This document shows positions 38,901 through 50,178 of a DNA stretch of 64,000 nucleotides, in pieces. Each line of letters begins with the position of its first letter. Position 1 is the stretch's first letter. Location of the stretch: contig JAUIMM010001409.1 in the NCBI GenBank assembly GCA_031769625.1, positions 868,001 through 932,000 on the forward strand, in the 5' to 3' direction. Both the position numbers and the translations under genes were made by a program. Under the pieces are notes generated by a model. The model had not been told where the DNA came from. It did not search any database and saw only the letters and a list, made by a program, of their open reading frames with translations. The stretch comes from Taudactylus pleione. Taxonomy: Eukaryota; Chordata; Amphibia; Anura; Myobatrachidae.

Positions 38901-41900
38901 TGTGTGTGTGTCAGTGTGTAGTCTTTGTCAGTGTGTGTGTGTCAGTGTTTGTGTGTCAGTGTGTAGTCTTTGTCAGTGTGTGTGTGTCAGTGTGTGTGTG
39001 TCAGTGTGTAGTCTTTGTCAGTGTGTGTGTGTGTGTCAGTGTGTAGTCTTTGTCAGTATGTAGTGTGTCAGTGTGTAGTCTTTGTCAGTGTGTGTGTGTC
39101 AGTGTGTAGTCTTTGTCAGTGTGTGTGTGTGTCAGTGTGTAGTCTTTGTCAGTGTGTGTGTATCAGTGTGTAGTCTTTGTCAGTGTGTGTGTGTCAGTGT
39201 GTAGTCTTTGTCAGTGTGTGTGTCAGTGTGTAGTCTTTGTCAGTGTGTGTGTGTCAGTGTGTGTGTGTCAGTGTGTAGTCTTTGTCAGTGTGTGTGTGTC
39301 AGTGTGTGTGTGTCAGTGTGTAGTCTTTGTCAGTGTGTGTGTGTCAGTGTGTAGTGTGTCAGTGTGTGTGTGTCAGTGTGTGTGTGTCAGTGTGTAGTCT
39401 TTGTCAGTGTGTAGTGTGTCAGTGTGTGTGTGTCAGTGTGTGTGTGTCAGTGTGTAGTGTGTCAGTGTATGTGTGTCAGTGTGTGTGTGTCAGTGTGTAG
39501 TCTTTGTCAGTGTGTGTGTGTTAGTGTGTAGTCTTTGTCAGTGTGTGTGTGTCAGTGTGTGTGTGTCAGTGTGTAGTCTTTGTCAGTGTGTGTGTGTCAG
39601 TGTGTGTGTGTCAGTGTGTAGTCTTTGTCAGTGTGTGTGTGTGTCAGTGTGTAGTCTTTGTCAGTATGTAGTGTGTCAGTGTGTAGTCTTTGTCAGTGTG
39701 TGTGTGTCAGTGTGTAGTCTTTGTCAGTGTGTGTGTGTGTCAGTGTGTAGTCTTTGTCAGTGTGTGTGTATCAGTGTGTAGTCTTTGTCAGTGTGTGTGT
39801 GTCAGTGTGTAGTCTTTGTCAGTGTGAGTCTGTAAGTGTGTAGTCTTTGTCACTGTGTGTGTGTCAGTGTGTTGTCTTTGTCAGTGCGTGTGTGTCAGTG
39901 TGTAGTCTTTGTCAGTGTGTGTGTGTCAGTGTGTAGTCTTTGTCAGTGTGTGTGTGTCAGTGTGTGTGTGTCAGTGTGTTGTCCTTGTCAGTGTGTCTGT
40001 GTCAGTGTGTGTGTGTCAGTGTGTAGTCTTTGTCAGTGTGTGTGTGTCAGTGTGTAGTCTTTGTCAGTATGTAGTGTGTCAGTGTGTAGTCTTTGTCAGT
40101 GTGTGTGTGTCAGTGTGTAGTCTTTGTCAGTGTGGGTGTGTGTCAGTGTGTAGTCTTTGTCAGTGTGTGTGTATCAGTGTGTAGTCTTTGTCAGTGTGTG
40201 TGTGTTAGTGTGTAGTCTTTGTCAGTGTGAGTCTGTAAGTGTGTAGTCTTTGTCACTGTGTGTGTGTCAGTGTGTTGTCTTTGTCAGTGCGTGTGTGTCA
40301 GTGTGTAGTCTTTGTCAGTGTGTGTGTGTCAGTGTGTAGTCTTTGTCAGTGTGTGTGTGTCAGTGTGTGTGTGTCAGTGTGTTGTCCTTGTCAGTGTGTC
40401 TGTGTCAGTGTGTGTGTGTCAGTGTGTAGTCTTTGTCAGTGTGTGTGTGTCAGTGTGTAGTCTTTGTCAGTATGTAGTGTGTCAGTGTGTAGTCTTTGTT
40501 AGTGTGTGTGTGTCAGTGTGTGTGTGTCAGTGTGTAGTCTTTGTCTGTGTGTGTGTGTCAGTGTGTGTGTCAGTGTGTAGTCTTTGTCAGTGTGTGTGTC
40601 AGTGTGTGTGTGTCAGTGTGTAGTCTTTGTCAGTGTGTGTGTGTCAGTGTGTAGTGTGTCAGTGTGTGTGTGTCAGTGTGTGTGTGTCAGTGTGTAGTCT
40701 TTGTCAGTGTGTGTGTGTCAGTGTGTAGTCTTTGTCAGTGTGTGTGTGTCAGTGTGTAGTCTTTGTCAGTGTGTGTGTGTCAGTATGTAGTGTGTCAGTG
40801 TGTAGTGTGTCAGTGTGTGTGTGTCAGTGTGTAGTCTTTGTCAGTGTGTGTGTGTCAGTGTGTGTGTGTCAGTGTGTAGTCTTTGTCAGTGTGTGTGTGT
40901 CAGTGTGTAGTCTTTGTCAGTATGTGTGTGTGTCAGTGTGTGTGTGTCAGTATGTAGTCTTTGTCAGTGTGTGTGTGTCAGTGTGTGTGTGTCAGTGTAT
41001 GTGTGTCTGTGTGTGTGTGTCAGTATGTACTTGTGTCAGTGTGTGTGTCAGTGTGTAGTCTTTGTCAGTGTGTGTGTGTCAGTGTGTGTGTGTCAGTGTG
41101 TGTGTGTCAGTATGTAGTGTGTCAGTATGTGTGTGTCAGTATGTAGTCTTTGTCAGTGTGTGTGTGTCAGTATGTAGTGTGTCAGTATGTGTGTGTCAGT
41201 ATGTAGTGTGTCAGTGTGTGTGTCAGTGTGTGTGTGTCAGTGTGTAGTGTGTCAGTGTGTGTGTGTCAGTGTGTGTGTGTCAGTGTGTAGTCTTTGTCAG
41301 TGTGTGTGTGTCAGTGTGTAGTCTTTGTCAGTGTGTGTGTGTCAGTGTGTGTGTCAGTGTGTAGTCTTTGTCAGTGTGTGTGTGTCAGTGTGTGTGTGTC
41401 AGTGTGTAGTCTTTGTCAGTGTGTGTGTGTCAGTGTGTAGTGTGTCAGTGTGTGTGTGTCAGTGTGTGTGTGTCAGTGTGTAGTCTTTGTCAGTGTGTGT
41501 GTCAGTGTGTAGTGTGTCAGTGTGTGTGTGCCAGTGTGTGTGTGTCAGTGTGTAGTGTGTCAGTGTGTGTGTGTCAGTGAGTGTGTGTCAGTGTGTAGTC
41601 TTTGTCAGTGTGTGTGTGTCAGTGTGTAGTCTTTGTCAGTGTGTGTGTGTCAGTGTGTGTGTGTCAGTGTGTAGTCTTTGTCAGTGTGTGTGTGTCAGTG
41701 TGTGTGTGTCAGTGTGTAGTCTTTGTCAGTGTGTATGTGTCAGTGTGTAGTCTTTGTCAGTATGTAGTGTGTCAGTGTGTAGTCTTTGTCAGTGTGTGTG
41801 TGTCAGTGTGTAGTCTTTGTCAGTGTGTGTGTGTCAGTGTGTAGTCTTTGTCAGTGTGAGTGTGTCAGTGTGTAGTCTTTGTCAGTGTGTGTGTGTCAGT

Positions 41901-44900
41901 GTGTAGTCTATGTCAGTGTGTGTGTGTGTCAGTGTGTGTGTGTGTCAGTGTGTAGTCTTTGTCAGTGTGTGTGTGTCAGTGTGTGTGTGTCAGTGTGTAG
42001 TCTTTGTCACTGTGTGTGTGTCAGTGTGTAGTCTTTGTCAGTATGTAGTGTGTCAGTGTGTAGTCTTTGTCAGTGTGTGTGTGTCAGTGTGTAGTCTTTG
42101 TCAGTGTGTGTGTGTCAGTATGTAATGTGTCAGTGTGTAGTGTGTCAGTGTGTGTGTGTCAGTGTGTAGTCTTTGTCAGTGTGTGTTTGTCAGTGTGTAG
42201 TCTTTGTCAGTGTGTGTGTGTCAGTGTGTGTGTGTCAGTGTGTAGTCTTTGTCAGTGTGTGTGTGTCAGTGTGTAGTCTTTGTCAGTATGTAGTGTGTCA
42301 GTGTGTAGTCTTTGTCAGTGTGTGTGTGTCAGTGTGTAGTCTTTGTCAGTGTGTGTGTGTCAGTGTGTAGTCCTTGTCAGTGTGTGTGTGTCAGTGTGTG
42401 TGTGTCAGTGTGTAGTCTTTGTCAGTGTGTGTGTGTCAGTGTGTAGTCTTTGTCAGTGTGTGTGTGTGTGTGTGTGAGTGTGTGTGTGTCAGTATGTAGT
42501 CTTTGTCAGTGTTTGTGTGTCAGTGTATGTGTGTCTGTGTGTGTGTGTCAGTATGTAGTGTGTCAGTGTGTGTCAGTGTGTAGTCTTTGTCAGTGTGTGT
42601 GTGTCAGTGTGTGTGTGTCAGTGTGTGTCTGTCAGTATGTAGTGTGTCAGTATGTGTGTGTCAGTATGTAGTCTTTGTCAGTGTGTGTGTGTGTCAGTAT
42701 GTAGTGTGTCAGTATGTAGTGTGTAGTGTGTCAGTGTGTGTGTGTCAGTGTGTGTGTGTCAGTGTGTAGTCTTTGTCAGTGTGTGTGTGTCAGTATGTGT
42801 GTGTCAGTATGTAGTGTGTCAGTATGTAGTGTGTCAGTGTGTAGTGTGTCAGTGTGTGTGTGTCAGTGTGTGTGTGTCAGTATGTAGTGTGTCAGTGTGT
42901 GTGTGTCAGTGTGTAGTCTTTGTCAGTGTGTGTGTGTCAGTGTGTGTGTGTCAGTGTGTGTGTGTGTGTGTCAGTATGTAGTGTGTCAGTGTGTGTGTGT
43001 CAGTATGTAGTGTGTCAGTGTGTGTGTCAGTGTGTGTGTCAGTATGTAATGTGTCAGTGTGTAGTGTGTCAGTGTGTGTGTGTCAGTGTGTAGTCTTTGT
43101 CAGTGTGTGTGTGTCAGTGTGTGTGTGTCAGTGTGTGTGTGTCAGTATGTAGTGTGTCAGTGTGTGTGTGTCAGTGTGTGTGTGTCAGTATGTAGTGTGT
43201 TAGTGTGTGTGTGTCAGTGTGTAGTCTTTGTCAGTGTGTGTGTGTCAGTGTGTAGTCTTTGTCAGTGTGTGTGTGTCAGTGTGTGTGTGTCAGTGTGTGG
43301 TCTTTGTCAGTGTGTGTGTTTCAGTGTGTAGTCTTTGTCAGTATGTAGTGTGTCAGTGTGTAGTCTTTGTCAGTGTGTGTGTGTCAATGTGTAGTCTTTG
43401 TCAGTGTGTGTGTGTCAGTGTGTAGTCTTTGTCAGTGTGTGGGTGTCAGTGTGTGTGTGTCAGTGTGTAGTCTTTGTCAGTGTGTAGTCTTTGTCAGTGT
43501 GAGTGTGTCAGTGTGTAGTCTTTGTCAGTGTGTGTGTGTGTGTGTGTGTCAGTATGTAGTCTTTGTCAGTGTGTGTGTGTCAGTGTGTGTGTGTGTCAGT
43601 GTATGTGTGTCTGTGTGTGTGTGTGTGTCAGTATGTAGTGTGTCAGTGTGTGTGTCAGTGTGTAGTCTTTGTCAGTGTGTGTGTGTCAGTGTGTGTGTGT
43701 CAGTGTGTGTGTGTCAGTATGTAGTGTGTCAGTATGTGTGTGTCAGTATGTAGTCTTTGTCAGTGTGTGTGTGTCAGTATGTAGTGTGTCAGTGTGTGTG
43801 TGTCAGTGTGTAGTCTTTGTCAGTGTGTGTGTGTGTCAGTATGTGTGTGTCAGTATGTAGTGTGTCAGTATGTAGTGTGTCAGTGTGTAGTGTGTCAGTG
43901 TGTGTGTGTCAGTATGTAGTGTGTCAGTGTGTGTGTGTCAGTGTGTAGTCTTTGTCAGTGTGTGTGTGTCAGTGTGTGTGTCAGTGTGTGTGTGTCAGTG
44001 TGTGTGTGTGTGTCAGTATGTAGTGTGTCAGTGTGTGTGTGTCAGTATGTAGTGTGTCAGTGTGTGTGTCAGTATGTAATGTGTCAGTGTGTAGTGTGTC
44101 AGTGTGTGTGTGTCAGTGTGTAGTCTTTGTCAGTGTGTGTGTGTCAGTGTGTAGTCTTTGTCAGTGTGTGTGTGTCAGTGTGTGTGTGTCAGTGTGTAGT
44201 CTTTGTCAGTGTGTGTGTGTCAGTGTGTAGTCTTTGTCAGTATGTAGTGTGTCAGTGTGTAGTCTTTGTCAGTGTGTGTGTGTCAGTGTGTGTGTGTCAG
44301 TGTGTAGTCTTTGTCAGTGTGTGTGTGTCAGTGTGTAGTCTTTGTCAGTATGTAGTGTGTCAGTGTGTAGTGTGTCAGTGTGTGTGTGTCAGTGTGTGTG
44401 TGTCAGTGTGTAGTCTTTGTCAGTGTGTGTGTGTGTCAGTATGTGTGTGTCAGTATGTAGTGTGTCAGTATGTAGTGTGTCAGTGTGTAGTGTGTCAGTG
44501 TGTGTGTGTCAGTGTGTGTGTGTCAGTATGTAGTGTGTCAGTGTGTGTGTGTCAGTGTGTAGTCTTTGTCAGTGTGTGTGTGTCAGTGTGTGTGTCAGTG
44601 TGTGTGTGTCAGTGTGTGTGTGTGTCAGTATGTAGTGTGTCAGTGTGTGTGTGTCAGTATGTAGTGTGTCAGTGTGTGTGTCAGTATGTAATGTGTCAGT
44701 GTGTAGTGTGTCAGTGTGTGTGTGTCAGTGTGTAGTCTTTGTCAGTGTGTGTGTGTCAGTGTGTAGTCTTTGTCAGTGTGTGTGTGTCAGTGTGTGTGTG
44801 TCAGTGTGTAGTCTTTGTCAGTGTGTGTGTGTCAGTGTGTAGTCTTTGTCAGTATGTAGTGTGTCAGTGTGTAGTCTTTGTCAGTGTGTGTGTGTCAGTG

Positions 44901-47597
44901 TGTAGTCTTTGTCAGTGTGTGTGTGTCAGTGTGTAGTCTTTGTCAGTGTGTGTGTGTCAGTGTGTGTTTGTCACTGTGTAGTCTTTGTCAGTGTGTGTGT
45001 GTCAGTGTGTAGTCATTGTCAGTGTGTGTGTGTGTGTGTCAGTGTGTGTGTGTCAGTATGTAGTCTTTGTCAGTGTGTGTGTCAGTGTGTGTGTGTCAGT
45101 GTATGTGTGTCTGTGTGTGTGTCAGTATGTAGTGTGTCAGTGTGTGTGTCAGTGTGTAGTCTTTGTCAGTGTGTGTGTGTCAGTGTGTGTGTGTCAGTGT
45201 GTGTGTGTCAGTGTGTGTGTGTCAGTATGTAGTGTGTCAGTATGTGTGTGTCAGTATGTAGTCTTTGTCAGTGTGTGTGTGTCAGTATGTAGTCTTTGTC
45301 AGTGTGTGTGTCAGTGTGTGTGTGTCAGTGTGTAGTCTTTGTCAGTGTGTGTGTGTCAGTGTGTAGTCTTTGTCAGTATGTAGTGTGTCAGTGTGTAGTC
45401 TTTGTCAGTGTGTGTGTGTCAGTGTGTGTGTGTCAGTGTGTAGTCTTTGTCAGTGTGTGTGTGTCAGTGTGTAGTCTTTGTCAGTATGTAGTGTGTCAGT
45501 GTGTAGTGTGTCAGTGTGTGTGTGTCAGTGTGTGTGTGTCAGTGTGTAGTCTTTGTCAGTGTGTGTGTGTGTCAGTATGTGTGTGTCAGTATGTAGTGTG
45601 TCAGTATGTAGTGTGTCAGTGTGTAGTGTGTCAGTGTGTGTGTGTCAGTGTGTGTGTGTCAGTATGTAGTGTGTCAGTGTGTGTGTGTCAGTGTGTAGTC
45701 TTTGTCAGTGTGTGTGTGTCAGTGTGTGTGTCAGTGTGTGTGTGTCAGTGTGTGTGTGTGTGTCAGTATGTAGTGTGTCAGTGTGTGTGTGTCAGTATGT
45801 AGTGTGTCAGTGTGTGTGTCAGTATGTAATGTGTCAGTGTGTAGTGTGTCAGTGTGTGTGTGTCAGTGTTTAGTCTTTGTCAGTGTGTGTGTGTCAGTGT
45901 GTAGTCTTTGTCAGTGTGTGTGTGTCAGTGTGTGTGTGTCAGTGTGTAGTCTTTGTCAGTGTGTGTGTGTCAGTGTGTAGTCTTTGTCAGTATGTAGTGT
46001 GTCAGTGTGTAGTCTTTGTCAGTGTGTGTGTGTCAGTGTGTAGTCTTTGTCAGTGTGTGTGTGTCAGTGTGTGTGTGTCAGTGTGTAGTCTTTGTCAGTG
46101 TGTGTGTGTCAGTGTGTAGTCTTTGTCAGTGTGTGTGTGTGTGTGTGTCAGTGTGTGTGTGTCAGTATGTAGTCTTTGTCAGTGTGTTTGTCAGTGTGTG
46201 TGTGTCAGTGTATGTGTGTCTGTGTGTGTGTGTCAGTATGTAGTGTGTCAGTGTGTGTGTCAGTGTGTAGTCTTTGTCAGTGTGTGTGTGTCAGTGTGTG
46301 TGTGTCAGTGTGTGTGTGTCAGTATGTAGTGTGTCAGTATGTGTGTGTCAGTATGTAGTCTTTGTCAGTGTGTGTGTGTCAGTATGTAGTGTGTCAGTAT
46401 GTAGTGTGTCAGTGTGTAGTGTGTCAGTGTGTGTGTGTCAGTGTGTGTGTGTCAGTGTGTAGTCTTTGTCAGTGTGTGTGTGTCAGTATGTGTGTGTCAG
46501 TATGTAGTGTGTCAGTATGTAGTGTGTCAGTGTGTAGTGTGTCAGTGTGTGTGTGTCAGTGTGTGTGTGTCAGTATGTAGTGTGTCAGTGTGTGTGTGTC
46601 AGTGTGTAGTCTTTGTCAGTGTGTGTGTGTCAGTGTGTGTGTGTCAGTGTGTGTGTGTGTGTCAGTATGTAGTGTGTCAGTGTGTGTGTGTCAGTATGTA
46701 GTGTGTCAGTGTGTGTGTCAGTGTGTGTGTCAGTATGTAATGTGTCAGTGTGTAGTGTGTCAGTGTGTGTGTGTCAGTGTGTAGTCTTTGTCAGTGTGTG
46801 TGTGTCAGTGTGTGTGTGTAAGTGTGTGTGTGTCAGTATGTAGTGTGTCAGTGTGTGTGTGTCAGTATGTAGTGTGTCAGTGTGTGTGTGCCAGTGTGTG
46901 TGTGTCAGTATGTAGTGTGTCAGTGTGTGTGTGTCAGTGTGTAGTCTTTGTCAGTGTGTGTGTGTCAGTGTGTAGTCTTTGTCAGTGTGTGTGTGTCAGT
47001 GTGTAGTCTTTGTCAGTGTGTGTGTGTCAGTGTGTAGTCTTTGTCAGTATGTAGTGTGTCAGTGTGTAGTCTTTGTCAGTGTGTGTGTGTCAGTGTGTAG
47101 TCTTTGTCAGTGTGTGTGTGTCAGTGTGTAGTCTTTGACAGTGTGTGGGTGTCAGTGTGTGTGTGTCAGTGTGTAGTCTTTGTCAGTGTGTGTGTGTCAG
47201 TGTGTAGTCTTTGTCAGTGTGTGTCAGTGTGTGTGTGTCAGCATGTAGTCTTTGTCAGTGTGTGTGTGTCAGTGTGTGTGTGTCAGTGTATGTGTGTCTG
47301 TGTGTGTGTGTCAGTATGTAGTGTGTCAGTGTGTGTGTCAGTGTGTAGTCTTTGTCAGTGTGTGTGTGTCAGTGTGTGTGTGTCAGTATGTAGCGTGTCA
47401 GTGTGTGTGTGTCAGTGTGTAATCTTTGTCAGTGTGTGTGTGTCAGTGTGTGTGTGTCAGTGTGTGTGTGGCAGTGTGTAGTGTGTCAGTGTGTGTGTGT
47501 CAGTGTGTGTGTGGCAGTGTGTAGTGTGTCAGTGTGTGTGTGGCAGTGTGTGTGTGGCAGTGTGTAGTGTGTCAGTGTGTGTGTGTGTGTGTGTGTG
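29966..47597 (+). repeat. TG-rich modular array, right arm
   Basis: 17.6 kb of 14-17-bp modules ending in CAG, the same set as in 26577-29225. Rare variants show long-range repetition: 'gtgtgacagt' at 30911 and 33428, 'gtgcgtcagt' at 31211 and 33726, 'agtgtgtcgt' at 31511 and 34028, and 'gtcagcatgt' at 32551, 35058 and 37607, a period near 2.51-2.55 kb. Shorter exact duplications are 490 bp (36121 and 36611) and 403 bp (39836 and 40239). All ORFs here (repeated CVSVCVC strings) are artefacts. Confidence 0.95.
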
Positions 47598-47675
47598 CAA
47601 TACTGAACGGTTTATAAAAAAATATATATATATCTGTGTGTGTATGTGTGTGTATATATATATATATATATAATG

Positions 47676-48478
47676 GTACTTGTGTACTTTAGGGACTCAT
47701 TGCCTTATTATAGAGAACTGTCGGTGAAAGTTGTCTCCTCACGGGCTCGCCACGCTTCGGGCTCAGTGGCTCGCTACGCTCGCCACATGGTTATATTCCC
47801 TCTCTGTGCCCATTGGATGGTAGGGAATGACGCTGGACACTTAATAAGGTAATAAGGCCCTCATTCAGAGCCGGACGCTATTTGCGGTCGTTCGTTTAAA
47901 AACAAGGGGTGGCTATTTAAATGATCCGTACGCACATTGCAGTGTGTTCACACCTCTAAGTCTGAACGAACGAGCAAAACATACGCTCGTTTATTTGTTA
48001 AAAACGCCCCCTGGCCGCACGCATCCTACGTCATGTCCGCTATTTATTAGATTAATCGAGTACATCGACCAGCGTATGAACTGCTCGCTATTCTTGTGGT
48101 TGGTGTTTGCTACCACAAATTTGCGTGCAGTTCTGGCTATAAAATAACCCAGTGACGTGGTCAATGACGCTGCTGTTTTAAATATACACACCCATAAAAC
48201 GCCCGTTTTGACCTTTAAGCACGCCTGCGTTCGGATCTCCACTCCCAATTTTCAAGCACCTTCCCCTGTTACCACCCACATACGCCTCATTCTGTCACTC
48301 AAAATAGCAGGCCCTCGCTATATAGCGTACAAAGGATTTTCGGCCGCACTGACTGGTTCGCGCATGCGTACTAAAAAGCGTACGCATGCGCAGATGTGCA
48401 AACATCGCTCGGAACGAGCGTACTGCCGCTAACGAGCGGCTCTGAATGAGGGCCTAAGTCTGTAAAGTACACAAGTAC
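47676..48478. mobile_element. 'gtacttgtgtacttta' MITE, right-arm copy, interrupted
   Basis: Inverted copy of 26299-26499. Its end near 48458-48478 is separated from the body by the 599-bp element at 47856-48454. Confidence 0.75.
47856..48454. mobile_element. 599-bp TIR element with TAA target duplication
   Basis: Ends 'ggccctcattcagagcc' and 'ggctctgaatgagggcc' are perfect inverted repeats. TAA lies directly on both sides (47853-47855 and 48455-48457). The left arm of the fold-back has the unfilled site, reading 'ggtaataagtctg' on minus near 26315-26327, which confirms the boundaries. A TAA duplication suggests PIF/Harbinger. Hairpins occur near the right end ('gcgcatgcgtac' with 'gtacgcatgcgc', about 48360-48391). 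There is no coding; the ORFs 47991-48248 and 48157-48432 are chance. Confidence 0.88.
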
Positions 48479-48572
48479 TATATAGATATACAGTATGGAT
48501 GTATATATATCTCTATATCTATATCTAAATCAGTTTGGAAACCCCCCTTTCAAAATCCTGCGTTTGCCACTG

Positions 48573-49184
48573 GAGGCAGCCAGCTCGGCACAGCAGTGGG
48601 GGAAAAAGGGGGCATGACCCATTTTCGGAGGCGGAACAGGGGGCGTGGCCGCATCATCATGTCATCGCGGGCCGGCATAGATTATCGGTGTTGTGTAGCC
48701 AGGGGCGGGGCCAGGATGACGTGATTCAGCGCGAATCGCGTCATCAGCTCCCTGACCCAGCCGTTTTGACCAGGTAAATGGTGACGCCGCCGGGGGGGGG
48801 GGCGTAGGCAAGTATGATTTGGGGTACATGAAAATGGGGGTCAGCATATTTAAAAGTTGCTAAAGTGAAGTTTTAAAAATCATGAAATATTCACCTGCCG
48901 CAAGCACCTGCAGTCAAAAAAGCACCTGCGGCATAGTTGGGGATCCCCCTGGAGTCTATTTCGCTTGTTTTTAACTTTGTCCCCCAACTTTGTTTTTTTT
49001 CGCCCCCAAAATGAAAGTGCTTTTTTATGGTGTTTTTAACTGTTTTTTTTAAATAATTTTGACGTAGTTTACCTTTGGGGAGCTGTCTTAAGCCTGCACG
49101 GGGGTTCCCGCAACATTGCACCCCAATCTACACTTTTTTCACCTGCTATTCCTATGCAAAACTTTTCTGCCGGGACCATTACAT
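48573..49184. other. GC-rich dispersed repeat and spacer, no gene
   Basis: 48573-48820 shares motifs with 49900-50050 and 23700-23775: 'gggcggggcc', a hairpin around 'gaatcgcgtcat' (48717-48744, 12-bp stem, one mismatch) and 'ggcaagtatg'. A C/G homopolymer is at about 48790-48801. 48821-49184 is unremarkable, with T-rich tracts. Confidence 0.55.
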
Positions 49185-49313
49185 TGACTTTCCGCCTAGG
49201 CGAAAAGTCTTTCAAATTGAATACGGCGAAAAGTTTCTGACTGGCGAAATGACGTCACACGCGATACTTTTTCGCCGAAACTGACTTTTCGCCTCAAATT
49301 TAATACGGCCCCA
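49185..49313. mobile_element. Fragment of the 'GGCCGTATTAAATTT' MITE family
   Basis: Inverted motifs 'aggcgaaaagtc' and 'gacttttcgcct', and end 'aaatttaatacggcccc'. The other end is not found. Confidence 0.45.
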
Positions 49314-49319
49314 AGTCTC

Positions 49320-49605
49320 TATGTGTTTGCGTGTGTCTGTGTTTGCGTGTGTGTGTTTGTGTGTGTGTGTCTGTTTGCGTGTCTGTGTTTGCGTGTGTCT
49401 GTGTTTGCGTGTGTATGTCTATGTTTGCGTGTATCTGTGTTTGCTTGTGTGTGTATGTGTTTGCGTGTATGTGTGTGTCTGTGTGCGTGTGTCTGTGTTT
49501 GCGTGTCTGTGTTTGCGCGTGTGTGTGTCTGTATTTGCGTGTGTGTGTCTGTGTTTGCGTGTGTGTGTGTGTGTATGTGTTTGCGTGTATGTGTGTGTTC
49601 GTGTG
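49320..49605. repeat. TGTGTTTGCG-type microsatellite
   Basis: About 285 bp of interleaved 'tgtgtgtctg' and 'tgtttgcgtg' units, unrelated in unit order to the large TG array. Confidence 0.9.
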
Positions 49606-50114
49606 CATATATGTATTTCTATGTCAAGTGCTGTGGTATATTATATAAATAACTGTTAGAGAATATACACTGTGCAACACCACCAGCTGACACTATGAAA
49701 TGACCATTACACCATAACATTGTGGGTCACATCTTTTTTTTATTGAAACATGAGCATTATACAAAGTACAATAGAGCGTAGAGCAGGGTCCCCGAAATTT
49801 AGCTCCCTCCTTCCGGGAGGGAGCTGTCGGGCTTCCACACAGGGGGCGTGTTGTGGCAATAAGGGAGCGTGGCTAAGATTAATGGCATTGTGAAGCAGGG
49901 GGCGGGGCCACGATGACGCAATTCCGTGTGAATCGCGTCACCGGCCCCCTGCTGCCAGGGTTTATACAGACGTGTCACCGGGGGCCGGGAGGCTTGCCTG
50001 CCTTTCTGGGGGGCCGGAAGCGGCAACCAATTTTCGGGAGGGTAGACAAGCATGAGGTAGAGACAGAATAGTACATTATAATATAGACTAGGTGTTACAT
50101 TGGTACATATTCAT
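49606..50114. other. Spacer with a second GC-rich dispersed repeat copy
   Basis: 49795-50055 repeats the layout of 48573-48820: a small hairpin 'agctccctcc'/'ggagggagct' at about 49800, 'gggggcggggcc', a hairpin 'atgacgcaattc'/'gaatcgcgtca' and 'acaagcatga'. No gene. Confidence 0.5.
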
Positions 50115-50178
50115 CACTTAATTTCTACAAAAGTAGGTGAAAAGTAAAATTTTCACCTACTTTTGTAGAAATAAAGTG
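50115..50178. repeat. Perfect AT-rich hairpin
   Basis: Stem of 23 perfectly paired bases (50121-50143 with 50150-50172), extendable to 29 with one mismatch, and a 6-base loop 'gtaaaa'. Core 'acaaaagtaggtgaaaa'. It is isolated from other repeats. Confidence 0.9.

Larger units (their letters stand above)
24158..48572. mobile_element. Giant fold-back (palindromic) structure with hAT-like ends
   Basis: The first 59 bp (24158-24216) and last 59 bp (48514-48572) are perfect inverted copies, starting CAGTGGCAAACGCAGG. CAGNG termini are typical of hAT-type DNA transposons. Inward from the ends the arms match through a short MITE copy (26299-26499 versus 47676-48478), AT-rich tracts, a CA array versus a TG array, and a 110-bp inner segment (29226-29332 versus 29856-29965, about 96% identical by eye). 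The 523-bp spacer is 29333-29855. No 8-bp target duplication is found, and no transposase belongs to it. It may be a non-autonomous element or a rearranged pair of elements. Confidence 0.7.
29856..48572 (-). repeat. Right arm of the fold-back
   Basis: 18.7 kb, inverted relative to the left arm. Order: inner 110-bp segment, TG-rich array, TA/TG tract, short MITE (interrupted), AT tract and the 59-bp end. The length difference from the left arm is mostly the TG array (17.6 versus 2.65 kb). Confidence 0.85.

Noticed and set aside
26577..47597. Many cysteine/valine-rich ORFs as secreted cysteine-rich peptides
   Set aside because: They are translations of TGTG(CAG) modules in every frame; ATG arises from 'cagtatgtag' variants and no signal peptide is seen.
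47991..48432. ORFs of 85 and 91 codons as small genes
   Set aside because: They fall inside the TAA-flanked transposon and have no recognisable features.
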